Positions 14,937 to 22,886 of a DNA stretch of 38,692 nt are shown in pieces. Every line of letters begins with the position of its first letter. Positions within the stretch are counted from its first letter, which is position 1. The notes under the pieces are model-generated. The model was not told where the DNA came from and did no database searches. It worked only from the letters and a program-made list of their open reading frames with translations. Both the position numbers and the translations under genes were made by a program. The stretch comes from Candidatus Woesearchaeota archaeon. GTDB taxonomy: Archaea > Nanobdellota > Nanobdellia > Woesearchaeales > SM23-78. The stretch lies in assembly GCA_016932315.1 (NCBI GenBank), contig JAFGDD010000005.1, positions 1 to 38,692 on the forward strand, given 5' to 3'.

Positions 14937-15485
14937 TCATTTATGATCTAAGCTAAGGCGGTATAATCCGAAAGTAAAATTTTCAAAGGCTTTTATTTCT
15001 TCTTCAAGGCTAAAGCCTAATCTTTTAACCATCGCGACTGAAGTAATATTCATTAAAGGCTTATGAACAATAGCGCCCCAGACAGCCAAGTATTTTTCAT
15101 CAATGTCTCCTCTTAATTTTTTAAACAGCTTATAAGGTACTCCTCTTGCCTCATAGTTCTTGATAATCGCCACGGTATTAACATAAATGAATGGAACAGC
15201 CTCTGAATGAATAATTCTGTTTATAATTGGGTCTCCAGGGAATGTTTCTTTTAAAGAATCACTAACGTAAGCGTCAAGAAATCCCACTATTTCTTTTGTG
15301 TTCTCATTTTCAGAAGCATAAAATAATCCGCATAAGATTCTTTTTGCATATTTACTTTCATCAGGGACAGGGTAATCAATTAATCCGGATCTTTCATTTG
15401 AAGAGCTGCTAACCCGCCTAGCCGCGGCTATTTGCCTAATTTCGCTAGCGTCTCTTGGAGCTGCAGCCCGTACTATTATATTCAT
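14937..15485 (-). CDS. GNAT-family acetyltransferase-like protein
   Basis: 182 residues. The N-terminus IIVRAAAPRDASEIRQIAAA is a GNAT start, KEIVGFLDAYVSD the central strand, VNTVAIIKNYEARGVPYKLFKKL (about 102-124) the acetyl-CoA-binding helix region, and NITSVAMVKRLGFSLEEE (about 146-163) the family 'N..a...y.k.GF' ending. Motif A (usually Q/RxxGxG/A) is loosened to NYEARGVP. Substrate unknown. It is upstream of, and in line with, the ribosomal operon. Confidence 0.7.
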   Translation of the reverse strand: MNIIVRAAAPRDASEIRQIAAARRVSSSSNERSGLIDYPVPDESKYAKRILCGLFYASENENTKEIVGFLDAYVSDSLKETFPGDPIINRIIHSEAVPFIYVNTVAIIKNYEARGVPYKLFKKLRGDIDEKYLAVWGAIVHKPLMNITSVAMVKRLGFSLEEEIKAFENFTFGLYRLSLDHK

Positions 15486-15545
15486 TAAATTTGGGAATTG
15501 AGATGGTTATAAAAATATGATTCTTTTTTAATCTTCCCAAAGAGC

Positions 15546-15557
15546 AAAATTTATATA
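15546..15557 (+). promoter_or_regulatory. TATA box for the 98-residue membrane protein
   Basis: AAATTTATATACC lies about 28 nt before the ATG at 15581, at leaderless spacing. Confidence 0.55.
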
Positions 15558-15580
15558 CCTGCTTCGATAAAAAAATATTC

Positions 15581-15877
15581 ATGGCCAAGCTGGAAAGCAT
15601 TATCAATGAGGAGGAGTTCCTGCGCCATCACAGGCACCAGGTTGATAGCAAGAGCCAGAAGGACGTCTTCTTCATATGGCTAGTAATAATATTCATCTCA
15701 GTAATTGCTGCTAATTTCTTATTAAACTTCATCGGAGGAAGCCCCACAGGGTTTGTAACAGCCAGCCAGGACCCATCAGCCAATGCCACGCTAATACTAG
15801 GCTCAATGATGGTGGTCTTTGTAGTTGTATTAATTATAGGCATAGCTTACGTCGGGATAACAAAGAAGGACCATTGA
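15581..15877 (+). CDS. Small membrane protein, 98 aa, two TM segments
   Basis: A charged N-terminus (MAKLESIINEEEFLRHHRHQ) is followed by TM1 (about 30-49, FFIWLVIIFISVIAANFLLN), a polar loop with TASQDPSANA, and TM2 (about 70-91). The leaderless promoter supports expression. I do not recognise the family. It lies immediately upstream of the membrane-anchored DsbA-like gene on the same strand, which may hint at a shared envelope role. Confidence 0.65.
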   Translation: MAKLESIINEEEFLRHHRHQVDSKSQKDVFFIWLVIIFISVIAANFLLNFIGGSPTGFVTASQDPSANATLILGSMMVVFVVVLIIGIAYVGITKKDH

Positions 15878-15924
15878 AATTTCTCTAGCAATCTTTTTAA
15901 ACAGGTTAATTCTCCCTCTTTAGA

Positions 15925-16662
15925 ATGAAAAAATCAGGTGAGAATGAGGAAAAAGAAGTTTCTGTTGAAAAGAAAGATAATGATAAAAAAAAGGAGAAGA
16001 ATTCTGAGCGCACTGAGAACATCGTCGCTATTGTAGTCTTTGCTTTTCTCATCATTATCGGCATTGGCATCTTTACCAAAGGCTTTGGATTGCTGGATAA
16101 TAGCGATAATAGCGGCGATAGATTCAGGGTTCCTCTTGGCAACGACCCTTTTATGGGAAGCACTAATGCCAGCGTCGTAATAATTGCTTTTTCTAATTAT
16201 GAATGCCCTTTTTGCAAGAAAGGAGAGCTAATAATACAAAGCTTAATGAACAAATACCCTGATAAAATAATTTATGTATTCAAGGAATACCCATTAATCT
16301 CTGCTCACCCTAACTCTTACAGCGCAGCTCTTGCTGCTGAGTGCGCGAAGGAACAAAACAAGTACTGGGAATACCATCATTACTTGTTCGAGCACAACGA
16401 CCAGCTTGAAGTTAGGTATCTTAAGGAGTACGCAACACTCACAGGACTGGATTCTGCAAGATTTGATGACTGCCTTGACAACCAGCTTTACAAGTCAGAG
16501 GTTAATCTTGACATGAACCATGCCAGCCTTATCGGCGTAACAGGCACGCCTACGTTCTTCATAAGGAATGTTAGAGCACCTGATGCTGTCAGGATTATCG
16601 GGGCCCAGCCAGAAGCAGAGTTTGTTAAAATCATTGATTCTGAACTAGATTATAGGCCATAG
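15925..16662 (+). CDS. Membrane-anchored DsbA-family thiol oxidoreductase
   Basis: A Lys/Glu-rich cytosolic tail (1-32) precedes one TM anchor (about 33-51) and a thioredoxin-fold domain facing outside. The active site is ECPFCKKGE (C94-P-F-C97), with cis-proline loop VTGTPTFFI (about 203-211), and the helical insert is typical of DsbA/BdbD/thioredoxin_4 proteins. It probably forms or isomerises disulfides in exported proteins. A T-rich/TAAA box about 28 nt upstream suggests its own leaderless promoter. Confidence 0.85.
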   Translation: MKKSGENEEKEVSVEKKDNDKKKEKNSERTENIVAIVVFAFLIIIGIGIFTKGFGLLDNSDNSGDRFRVPLGNDPFMGSTNASVVIIAFSNYECPFCKKGELIIQSLMNKYPDKIIYVFKEYPLISAHPNSYSAALAAECAKEQNKYWEYHHYLFEHNDQLEVRYLKEYATLTGLDSARFDDCLDNQLYKSEVNLDMNHASLIGVTGTPTFFIRNVRAPDAVRIIGAQPEAEFVKIIDSELDYRP

Positions 16663-16711
16663 AGAGAAAATCATACATCTGCTCGCATTCTGCGTCCTGT
16701 TTTCGTCCTAT

Positions 16712-16859
16712 TGCCTTGGAAATTTTTGCTTCTGATTCCGAGGATGCTGCCGACCCGTAGGGTGCAACCCCCGGCAACGCATTAGATTCTTTTCTTTTAT
16801 GAAATTTCCACCTTAAGGCATCAAGACTTTGTCTTGAGGCACCAAAAGCAAAGCTTTTG
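16712..16859. repeat. Intergenic branched element C1 plus two trailing hairpins
   Basis: The outer stem is TGCCTT-GGAAATTT (16712-16725) with AAATTTCC (16802-16809) and AAGGCA (16815-16820). It encloses GATGC/GCATT and TGCCG/CGGCA stems around core ACCCGTAGGGTGCAACCCC. The stretch TGCTGCCGACCCGTAGGGTG parallels element C2. Two further perfect hairpins follow: TCAAGAC-TTT-GTCTTGA and CAAAAGC-AAA-GCTTTTG. This is the only element here between convergent genes. The rest of 16663-16929 shows no coding. Confidence 0.75.
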
Positions 16860-16929
16860 TTTGCAATGACGGACTCAACAACGGACTTAATGCTCGGATT
16901 TAAGGTTGCTCACTTTATTTATAGAATTC

Positions 16930-17286
16930 CTAAACCACTGCAGTTATTAGTATTATGCCCAGAATTATTAAAGCTATTCCTATCCATTTGTTCTTGTTAA
17001 TCTTCTCCCTAAGAAGCTTGACTGAGATGACTGCCACCATTATATAAGTCATTGATGACAACGCGTATATTATTGATAGGCTTTGCATTCTTAATGCCAT
17101 GAGATAGATAATAGTGCTCATGAAGAAAAGAATCATTCCTGTGAACAATCTTTTGTTTCGCAGCTGCGCTAGTAAGTTAAGGCTGAACTTCTTGGATGCA
17201 ATCTTGAAATTATAAGAGCCAAAAGATGCAAGTAGCGAGGATACAAATATTAGCCCGAGCACTAAAAGGTTAAGCATGAGTCGCAC
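16930..17286 (-). CDS. SMR/EamA-type half-transporter, second of pair
   Basis: 118 residues, four TM helices (about 5-22, 46-66, 71-90, 98-117). The C-terminal KINKNKWIGIALIILGIILI is the signature of small multidrug resistance/DMT four-TM proteins such as ArnE/ArnF and EmrE. The start overlaps the upstream partner by 17 nt, implying translational coupling and a heterodimer. With the GT-C and GT2 genes nearby, the likely role is flipping a polyprenyl-phosphate sugar across the membrane; drug efflux is the alternative. Confidence 0.75.
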   Translation of the reverse strand: MRLMLNLLVLGLIFVSSLLASFGSYNFKIASKKFSLNLLAQLRNKRLFTGMILFFMSTIIYLMALRMQSLSIIYALSSMTYIMVAVISVKLLREKINKNKWIGIALIILGIILITAVV

Positions 17287-17632
17287 CCCTCCCTACAAAG
17301 TATACGCCCAATATTATTATTGCAATTCCTAGTCCGTGCGTAAGAATTATTTTTTCTCCCAGAATGAACGCGGATATTAACGCCACCCATATAAAGCTCA
17401 GGCTTAGGAAAGGATAAACCAAGGATAAGTCTGCCTGCTTGAATGCAAAAATCATAACAACGCCGCCGACAAGGTAGACTAGCAAGCCGCAAAGCAGCGC
17501 ATAATTGGTTATGAATGCCTGTAATGAAAGCTTGAAACTGCTCATACCTATTTTCATGAGCAGTTGGCCAAGTGCAGTGAAGAAAGTGCACAGTATAGCC
17601 AGTATGATTGCATACATTAGTTTCTTGTTCAT
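17270..17632 (-). CDS. SMR/EamA-type half-transporter, first of pair
   Basis: It starts MNKKLMYAIILAILCTFFTALGQLLMKIGM, the ArnE-like N-terminus (a conserved Gln/Lys-bearing first helix), and ends EKIILTHGLGIAIIILGVYFVGRG. Four TM helices in 120 residues. The frame opens further to 17728, but those codons fall within intergenic element E, so the ATG at 17632 is the sensible start. It pairs with the overlapping downstream gene as an asymmetric SMR dimer. Confidence 0.75.
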   Translation of the reverse strand: MNKKLMYAIILAILCTFFTALGQLLMKIGMSSFKLSLQAFITNYALLCGLLVYLVGGVVMIFAFKQADLSLVYPFLSLSFIWVALISAFILGEKIILTHGLGIAIIILGVYFVGRGATHA

Positions 17633-17654
17633 GATAATCCTTTTGATAATTCTG

Positions 17655-17792
17655 CAAAAAAGTCGCCGCCCGGGCCAAGATGTGAGCGAGGCTGATGAAG
17701 AGCGGTAAAGCTCGGCAGGAAGGAACAAATTTTCTTAAAATAATTTCATAATCTAAAAATTTGCTGAGCTCACTGCCAAGGCGATTTTTTTG
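17655..17792. repeat. Intergenic branched element E (degenerate core)
   Basis: The outer stem is CAAAAAAGTCGCC (17655-17667) with GGCGATTTTTTTG (17780-17792), one G-T wobble. Inside, GTGAGC/GCTCAC form an arm carrying CAAATTTT...AAAATTTG. The GCCGCCCGGGCC next to the outer stem may be a decayed CCCC/GGGG core. It fills the gap between the GT-C gene and the SMR pair. Confidence 0.7.
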
Positions 17793-17812
17793 TGAAAAAT
17801 TAATTGTTTATC

Positions 17813-19705
17813 TCATTCAACATTAACAATCCTGTAAATCTTGCTGACAGCCATGTTATTCTGCGAGAAGTTCCATACTTCCTGCAAGTAATTGTCAAGG
17901 TCAGGATGCCAGGGGTGGTTGATTACGAACTGGTTAGGCAGGATGAATATTATGTCTTCCTGCTTCATCAAAGGCCCCTTTACTGCAGGGTCAAGCCAGG
18001 TGTGGTATCTGAAGTTAGTAAGGTTGTACTTCATGATTTGTTCCTGATAATACTGGGTGTCGCGGACGCTTAATGGGTCGTACCATGATGTTAGCTTGCC
18101 GTTATTGTCAAAGTTGTACTCTGATTGTATCCAGTAATAATCCCAGTACAAGTATTTCACATTATAATCTTTGAGCAGTTTCTTGCGCTCAGCAGAGTCA
18201 TTGCCGTAAAGCATTATTGCAGCAGCCAATTGGTTCTTGTCAGTGTCCAGGAACAAGCTGTTATGAGCCCGCCTGCCAGTAACTTCTTTTCTTCCTGTTA
18301 ACCCGTTAAGGGCAAAGCTTAACTCATTCGATGACAAGAAGACGTCGTTAACATCAGTGTTTTGTAAAACCCATTTCTGCATCTCTGCAAGGTTAGGCGA
18401 AAGGCTGCTCCTGCCAGAATTAATCCACTTGTCAGTTTTTATGTAATTCGTGAATTGCACAATGCTCAATATCAAAACCAATAGTATTGCTGCCATTAGC
18501 ACGTATTGCTTGTACTTCTTTGCAAAGCCTGCCAACAAGCTGAGGCTCAGGCCAGCAACAAGAACCCTTGCAAGCCCGAACATGAAGATCGGGGTGTATT
18601 CTGATGTCAGGCTTGTGCCTATGATAGGCTGGGTTAGGAAGTAATGAAAGGTTGCTATAAGCGCTGTTATGAATACAAGGATTATGAACTTGTTAGAAAC
18701 ATCATATTCCTTAAGGATGAAAAAAGCTATTATCCCAATGATGAAGAGCAATGACACTAATACACTGATTGGCGAATAGAAATCAAATGCATAATACTTC
18801 AATACGTTAGCCAAGAAAGTGGTTTGCTGGCCAAAGGTTGAGAAGTCCAGTGTGTATATGGAGGCTGTTGGTGATGCTCCGTGATAAACAAATATGGGCT
18901 TATACCAGTAAAGCATTGCGATCAAAGAGCCAATGATTCCAAGGACTATTAAGAAGAGCAATGTCTTACCGAATGTTTTCCTGAAAGATTCCTTGTCAAA
19001 GAATAATTTCTTCCTGCCACTCTCTTTCTTGTGCTTCTTCAAGTGCTCAAAGAACAAGGCATAAATTGCAACAATAACAAAAAGGAAGACGCTTGATATA
19101 AAGCCTACGCTGTGAGTGATTCCTAACAAGCCGAACAAAACGCCTGCAATAATTGCTGAAAGCCACGTTTTCTTTTTTAAGAAATATAATAAGCCAAAAG
19201 CAAAAGCAGGAAAAATCAAAGTCAAAGCGAACTGGGTGTATTTGAACACAGGGAATGCTGTCAGCGGAAGGTAGAGAATGGTTGATATTAAAGCGACCGA
19301 CTTGTTTTTGAACAAATAATTAGCAAACAAGTAAAATAAAATGAGTGCAATAATTAGTTGTATGATTGCAAAAGCCTTCATTGCTACAAAGGCTGACAAG
19401 CCGAAAATCCAGCCAGTGATGGAAACGAAAATTGTGTAGAATGGGAGATAGCCAGGCTCTGAGCCAATAACATTAGAGCTAGCCAATGGATTGCCGCCAC
19501 CCATAACATGATATATTGTACCCATGGAATAATAATAATCACCGCCATAAACAGGGCTTGGAAGCTGGTTAAAAGAAGACACTAACATGATTTGCAATAC
19601 AAGATAAACAATAACAATGCTGAAAAAAGCATAATCCTGCCATTTCAAATTCATAAGAAAATTCTTGGCTTTATTACCAACTTTAACTGAATCCCCTTCA
19701 CCCAT
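17813..19705 (-). CDS. Multi-pass membrane protein, GT-C glycosyltransferase-like
   Basis: 630 residues. About 11-13 TM helices span residues 25-435, followed by a soluble C-terminal domain of about 195 residues. The first outside loop contains SPVYGGDYYYSMGT (about 50-63), placed like the acidic catalytic motif of GT-C enzymes (ArnT, STT3, PMT). The C-terminal domain has VNDVFLSSNELSFALNGLTGR and RKKLLKDYNVKYLYWD, phrases common in archaeal dolichyl-phosphate-sugar transferase-like proteins. Substrate unknown. It is divergent from the GT2 gene and upstream of the SMR pair, forming an ArnC/ArnEF/ArnT-like set. Confidence 0.7.
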   Translation of the reverse strand: MGEGDSVKVGNKAKNFLMNLKWQDYAFFSIVIVYLVLQIMLVSSFNQLPSPVYGGDYYYSMGTIYHVMGGGNPLASSNVIGSEPGYLPFYTIFVSITGWIFGLSAFVAMKAFAIIQLIIALILFYLFANYLFKNKSVALISTILYLPLTAFPVFKYTQFALTLIFPAFAFGLLYFLKKKTWLSAIIAGVLFGLLGITHSVGFISSVFLFVIVAIYALFFEHLKKHKKESGRKKLFFDKESFRKTFGKTLLFLIVLGIIGSLIAMLYWYKPIFVYHGASPTASIYTLDFSTFGQQTTFLANVLKYYAFDFYSPISVLVSLLFIIGIIAFFILKEYDVSNKFIILVFITALIATFHYFLTQPIIGTSLTSEYTPIFMFGLARVLVAGLSLSLLAGFAKKYKQYVLMAAILLVLILSIVQFTNYIKTDKWINSGRSSLSPNLAEMQKWVLQNTDVNDVFLSSNELSFALNGLTGRKEVTGRRAHNSLFLDTDKNQLAAAIMLYGNDSAERKKLLKDYNVKYLYWDYYWIQSEYNFDNNGKLTSWYDPLSVRDTQYYQEQIMKYNLTNFRYHTWLDPAVKGPLMKQEDIIFILPNQFVINHPWHPDLDNYLQEVWNFSQNNMAVSKIYRIVNVE

Positions 19706-19804
19706 GAGTTCTTAAGACAAAAACCTTAGTTTAATAATTTTTCGGTAAACTTAATAAACCCCTACTTTCTCTCTCTTCATATTCATAAGGAAGCTGTAAG
19801 CATT

Positions 19805-20539
19805 ATGAAAAACCTGGAAGAATTGGTTGAGGGCATTAATATGAAAAAATCCATTACAATCTTTGTTCCTGCTTATAATGAGGAAGAGCATCTTGAGAAG
19901 GCTGTCAAGAGGTATGACAGGGTTGCTAGGAGCGTTGTCAATGATTATGAGATTCTTATTGTAGACGATGGCAGCAAGGACAAGACTCCGGTAATTGCAG
20001 ACAGGTTAGCAAGGCATTATTCTAAGGTTAGAGTAATCCATAACCCAAAGAACATGGGGCTTGGCTACGGCTTCAGGAAAGCTGTGAAGCTTGCAAGAAA
20101 GAATTATTTCATTTACCTTACAGGAGAAGGTGAGGCTAAGGATGAGTCTATCAAGTCATTATTCCAACACATGGGCGAAGCTGATATTGTGATTGCTTAT
20201 CTTAGCGATTCAAGAACAAGGAGATTATCAAGAAGGATTATCTCAAGGGTGTACACAGAAATACTTAATGTTTTGTTCGGCAACAGAGTGAAGTATTATA
20301 ACGGCCACAGCATTTACAAGACTAGCTTGCTCAAGAAGGTGAAGATGACTACTAACAGCTTTGCTAATCAGTCAGAAGTGCTTATCCGCTTATTGAAAAA
20401 GAAGCATTCTTATATTCATGCTCCTTACCAGGTTGCTAAGACCAAGGGAACTACTTTGTTCAAGTTCAAGAATATGATAGGCGTTGGCAAGACAGTCATG
20501 AAGCTGTTCTGGGAGATAAACATCAAGAGGGATATTTAA
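19805..20539 (+). CDS. Family 2 glycosyltransferase, DPM1/ArnC-like
   Basis: 244 residues with ITIFVPAYNEEEHLEKAV (about 17-34), YEILIVDDGSKDKTP (about 51-65) and NPKNMGLGYGFRKAVKLA, all GT-A fold landmarks of polyprenyl-phosphate sugar synthases. The metal-binding site usually written DxD or GDGE appears as LTGEGEAKDES (about 102-112), a conservative D-to-E variant. There is no C-terminal TM pair, so it is a soluble, DPM1-like form. Starts at 19805 and 19841 are both possible; the second has GAGG upstream. It probably loads a nucleotide sugar onto a lipid carrier for the GT-C enzyme. Confidence 0.85.
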   Translation: MKNLEELVEGINMKKSITIFVPAYNEEEHLEKAVKRYDRVARSVVNDYEILIVDDGSKDKTPVIADRLARHYSKVRVIHNPKNMGLGYGFRKAVKLARKNYFIYLTGEGEAKDESIKSLFQHMGEADIVIAYLSDSRTRRLSRRIISRVYTEILNVLFGNRVKYYNGHSIYKTSLLKKVKMTTNSFANQSEVLIRLLKKKHSYIHAPYQVAKTKGTTLFKFKNMIGVGKTVMKLFWEINIKRDI

Positions 20540-20553
20540 GAATAAGTTTGTAA

Positions 20554-20721
20554 AAAAAATCGCCGCAACCTGCAACATGTGCGACGAAGTTCACAATGTG
20601 AACTAGTTGCACTGTGGTTGCTTAGCCGGGGGACGCCCTATCAAAAGCTGCGGCTTTTGGAGGGCCCAAAAATCCAGCGGGATTTTTGATGCCCCACCCG
20701 GGGTGGCTAAGGCGATTTTTT
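20554..20721. repeat. Intergenic cloverleaf element B2 with inserted hairpins
   Basis: The outer stem is AAAAAATCGCC (20554-20564) with GGCGATTTTTT (20711-20721). Arm 1 is GCAACC/GGTTGC, enclosing TGCAAC/GTTGCA and AGTTCAC-AAT-GTGAACT. Arm 2 is TTAGCC/GGCTAA with the core on the minus strand. Within arm 2, GCCCT...AGGGC closes over CAAAAGC-TGCG-GCTTTTG, and GGGC...GCCC closes over CAAAAATCC-AGCG-GGATTTTTG. It is the inverted, expanded counterpart of B1. Confidence 0.87.
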
Positions 20722-20733
20722 AATGGTGAACAA

Positions 20734-21828
20734 ATGGCAGTTAACATTAATCATAAGGATTTGAAGCAGTTCAGCTCTAAGAAGATATTGTCATATTCTG
20801 ATGCTATTAAGAAGATTGCTTTGCTAAAGAAGCAGGGTAAGAAGGTAGGCCTCTGCCACGGAGGATTTGACTTATTGCATCCTGGGCATATGAAGCATTT
20901 TGAGGCTGCAAAAAAGCTTTGCGATGTGCTTTTTATTTCAATAACATCAGATGAATTCGTTACTTCGAGAAAAGGCTCTGGAAGGCCTGTTTTCAATGAG
21001 AATCTCAGGGCTTATTCTGCTGCCTGCGTTGAATTCGTGGACTATGTTGTTATCAGCGACTTTGAGAAAGGAATTGAAGTGATAAAAAAATTAAAGCCGA
21101 GCTATTACATTAAAGGTCCTGATTTCATTAACAAGACTACTCCTGGCATCACTGCTGAGCGCGAAGCAATAAAGTCTGTTGGCGGCGAGATGAAGTACAC
21201 TGATGACCCGACATTCTCAACAACTGAAATAATAAGGTATGTCAAGGAAGAGCTTGACAGGAAAAAGGTTCTTTTTGTGCTTGACAGGGATGGGACATTA
21301 ATAGTCAACACAGGATTCCTTGGCAAGAACAAGGAGTGGAAGAAAGAGGTTGAGCTCAAAAAAGAAATCATTGATTTCCTGATACACGCAAAAACCAAGT
21401 ATGACACTACTTTTATCGTAGTTACCAACCAGACGGGCGTTGCAAGGAAGTATTTTGACTGCAAGCGGGTTGAGGAGATAAACAAGTATATTGGAGAACT
21501 GCTCAAGGAGAAAGGCATAATAGTCTCGAGCTGGCAGTACTGTCCTGATGCTGATTCTGCCTATGCCAAGCTTAAGAAGGGCCAGATTGATTTTGACTAT
21601 AATTATGTCAAGGACAAGACCAAGAGAAAGCCTCATCCTGACATGGTTTTTGACGCGCTAAAAGAATTAAAGATGGACTTGAACGAATTCGAGAAAATAA
21701 TAGTGGTTGGAGACGCAGAGGATGACGAATTGCTGGCAGGCAATCTTAAGCCTGCAAATGCCAGTGTCAAGTTCATAGATTCCAACAACCCAACATATTC
21801 TAAGCTGGTAAAGGAGCTTGAAAATTAA
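20734..21828 (+). CDS. Fused heptose-phosphate nucleotidyltransferase and GmhB-like phosphatase
   Basis: The N-terminal half (about 1-165) is an HldE-C/RfaE-type nucleotidyltransferase: LCHGGFDLLHPGHMKHFEAA (about 44-63, the HxGH NTP-binding motif) and RKGSGRPVFNENLRAYSAA. The C-terminal half (about 185-360) is a HAD-IIIA phosphatase of the GmhB type: FVLDRDGTLIVNTGF, VVTNQTGVARKYF, RKPHPDM, VVGDAEDDELLAG. It should dephosphorylate heptose-1,7-bisphosphate and activate heptose-1-phosphate, steps usually on separate proteins. The GmhB Zn-loop cysteines are mostly missing. The ATG at 20734 follows GGTGA; upstream codons belong to element B2. Confidence 0.87.
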   Translation: MAVNINHKDLKQFSSKKILSYSDAIKKIALLKKQGKKVGLCHGGFDLLHPGHMKHFEAAKKLCDVLFISITSDEFVTSRKGSGRPVFNENLRAYSAACVEFVDYVVISDFEKGIEVIKKLKPSYYIKGPDFINKTTPGITAEREAIKSVGGEMKYTDDPTFSTTEIIRYVKEELDRKKVLFVLDRDGTLIVNTGFLGKNKEWKKEVELKKEIIDFLIHAKTKYDTTFIVVTNQTGVARKYFDCKRVEEINKYIGELLKEKGIIVSSWQYCPDADSAYAKLKKGQIDFDYNYVKDKTKRKPHPDMVFDALKELKMDLNEFEKIIVVGDAEDDELLAGNLKPANASVKFIDSNNPTYSKLVKELEN

Positions 21829-21908
21829 TAAATAAAAGAAAGGATAAAAGATAGAAATGATAGAAATAAAAAAAATTTAAGTTAAAATAGAAAAAATATT
21901 CTGAAGCC
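21829..21908. other. A-rich spacer between convergent genes
   Basis: An almost pure A/T tract with many GATA/AAAT runs lies between the fusion gene and the HD gene, which converge. No structure or coding is seen; it probably serves as a bidirectional termination zone. Confidence 0.3.
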
Positions 21909-22640
21909 TTACTTTGCCTGGCGCATCAATTCTTCTTTTGTGAATTTTTCCTTGTTTGCGCTATAGTGCTGCAGCATATTATCAAATTCTATTCTGGCTA
22001 TTTCCCTTGATACTGGCGAGTAAAAGAAGTCTCCTTCCTTGGCTGAAAGCCATTCTCTTCGCCTTGCCCAGTGGTCGTCAATTGCAAACCCATCTCTGTA
22101 CTTGATTTCCTTTATCACTTCTGGAAGCGTGAACCTCCAGAGCTTATCTGCATCGCGCACAATGCCGTCATTCAAGTCAAGGAATCCTTTTCTTGTGTCG
22201 TGCTCTGATATTATCTCGCATATCTTGTCAATAAGGGCTGGCTCATAGCTAACGTCTTCGAGGGTTTTCCTTGCAAACTCCACTCCCAGCTGCTGATGCC
22301 TTGCTCTTAGTGCAGGCTCATAAACCTTGAATATTTTTTTGTCTGAGTAAAAGAGTTTTTTTTCCTCTGGCAGCATCGGGCTGTATCCTGTGTCGTGCAG
22401 TATGGCTGCTGGCACTGTTATTGCGCGGTTGGCTTCTGGGAACAAAGACGACAGCTTGAGAGTAAAGTAGGTGACAATTTCTCCGTGGCCAGTGTCATCC
22501 CTTTGGTCCTGGTTAGGCATTGCTTTTGCCCAGATAACCATTTCCTGTGGCGTCAATAGTTCTGTCAGGTTTTTTCCCTGTCCTGTGAAGTCCCATCTTG
22601 AATAATCTATTGGCTGATGCTCAAAAAGTTCAAATCTCAT
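21909..22640 (-). CDS. HD-domain phosphohydrolase
   Basis: 244 residues. The metal-binding set of the HD superfamily is visible: GHGE (H52), AAILHDTGY (H82-D83), ISEHDTRKGF (about 143-152) and RDADKLWRF (about 160-168). Such proteins hydrolyse phosphomonoesters or nucleotides. The open frame continues to 22838, but those codons read through element B3; ATG 22640 with GGGGT upstream is preferred. It is downstream of the HIT-like gene on the same strand, so the two may act in sequence on a nucleotide or sugar-nucleotide. Confidence 0.8.
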   Translation of the reverse strand: MRFELFEHQPIDYSRWDFTGQGKNLTELLTPQEMVIWAKAMPNQDQRDDTGHGEIVTYFTLKLSSLFPEANRAITVPAAILHDTGYSPMLPEEKKLFYSDKKIFKVYEPALRARHQQLGVEFARKTLEDVSYEPALIDKICEIISEHDTRKGFLDLNDGIVRDADKLWRFTLPEVIKEIKYRDGFAIDDHWARRREWLSAKEGDFFYSPVSREIARIEFDNMLQHYSANKEKFTKEELMRQAK

Positions 22641-22669
22641 TTTGCTTTTACCCCTTGACTTTTTTAAAA

Positions 22670-22870
22670 AAAAAGTCGGCTTGGGCACCCCGGTTGGGGC
22701 AACCCCCGCCCAAACAGCCGAACCCCAAAAATTTTTACAAAATTTTTGTTGTTGCTGTTGGTGCTCAGAAGTGCTCTTCTGGCACAAAGCAATCAAAGAT
22801 TGCTTGTGCATGAAATCAGGGATTTCATTGCACCACAAGAGCTCGCTCTTGTTGGCTGTGCCGACTTTTT
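22670..22870. repeat. Intergenic cloverleaf element B3 with alternating clamp array
   Basis: The outer stem is AAAAAGTCGGC (22670-22680) with GCCGACTTTTT (22860-22870). Arm 1 is TTGGGC/GCCCAA around core ACCCCGGTTGGGGCAACCCCC. Arm 2 is ACAGCC/GGCTGT (22714-22719/22854-22859). Inside arm 2, after CAAAAATTTT-TAC-AAAATTTTTG, strands GTGC, GCAC, GTGC, GCAC alternate, separated by hairpins AGAAG-TGCT-CTTCT, AGCAATC-AAA-GATTGCT and ATGAAATC-AGG-GATTTCAT. Each clamp can pair left or right. Confidence 0.87.
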
Positions 22871-22886
22871 AATCCCCCTAAAAAAA

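Noticed and set aside
20686..20733. N-terminal extension of the nucleotidyltransferase/phosphatase fusion
   Set aside because: The codons lie in the right arm of element B2; a GGTGA site precedes ATG 20734.
22598..22872. Open reading frames inside element B3 (both strands)
   Set aside because: They read across hairpin stems, have poly-Q/C-rich low-quality translations and disappear if the element is treated as structured DNA.
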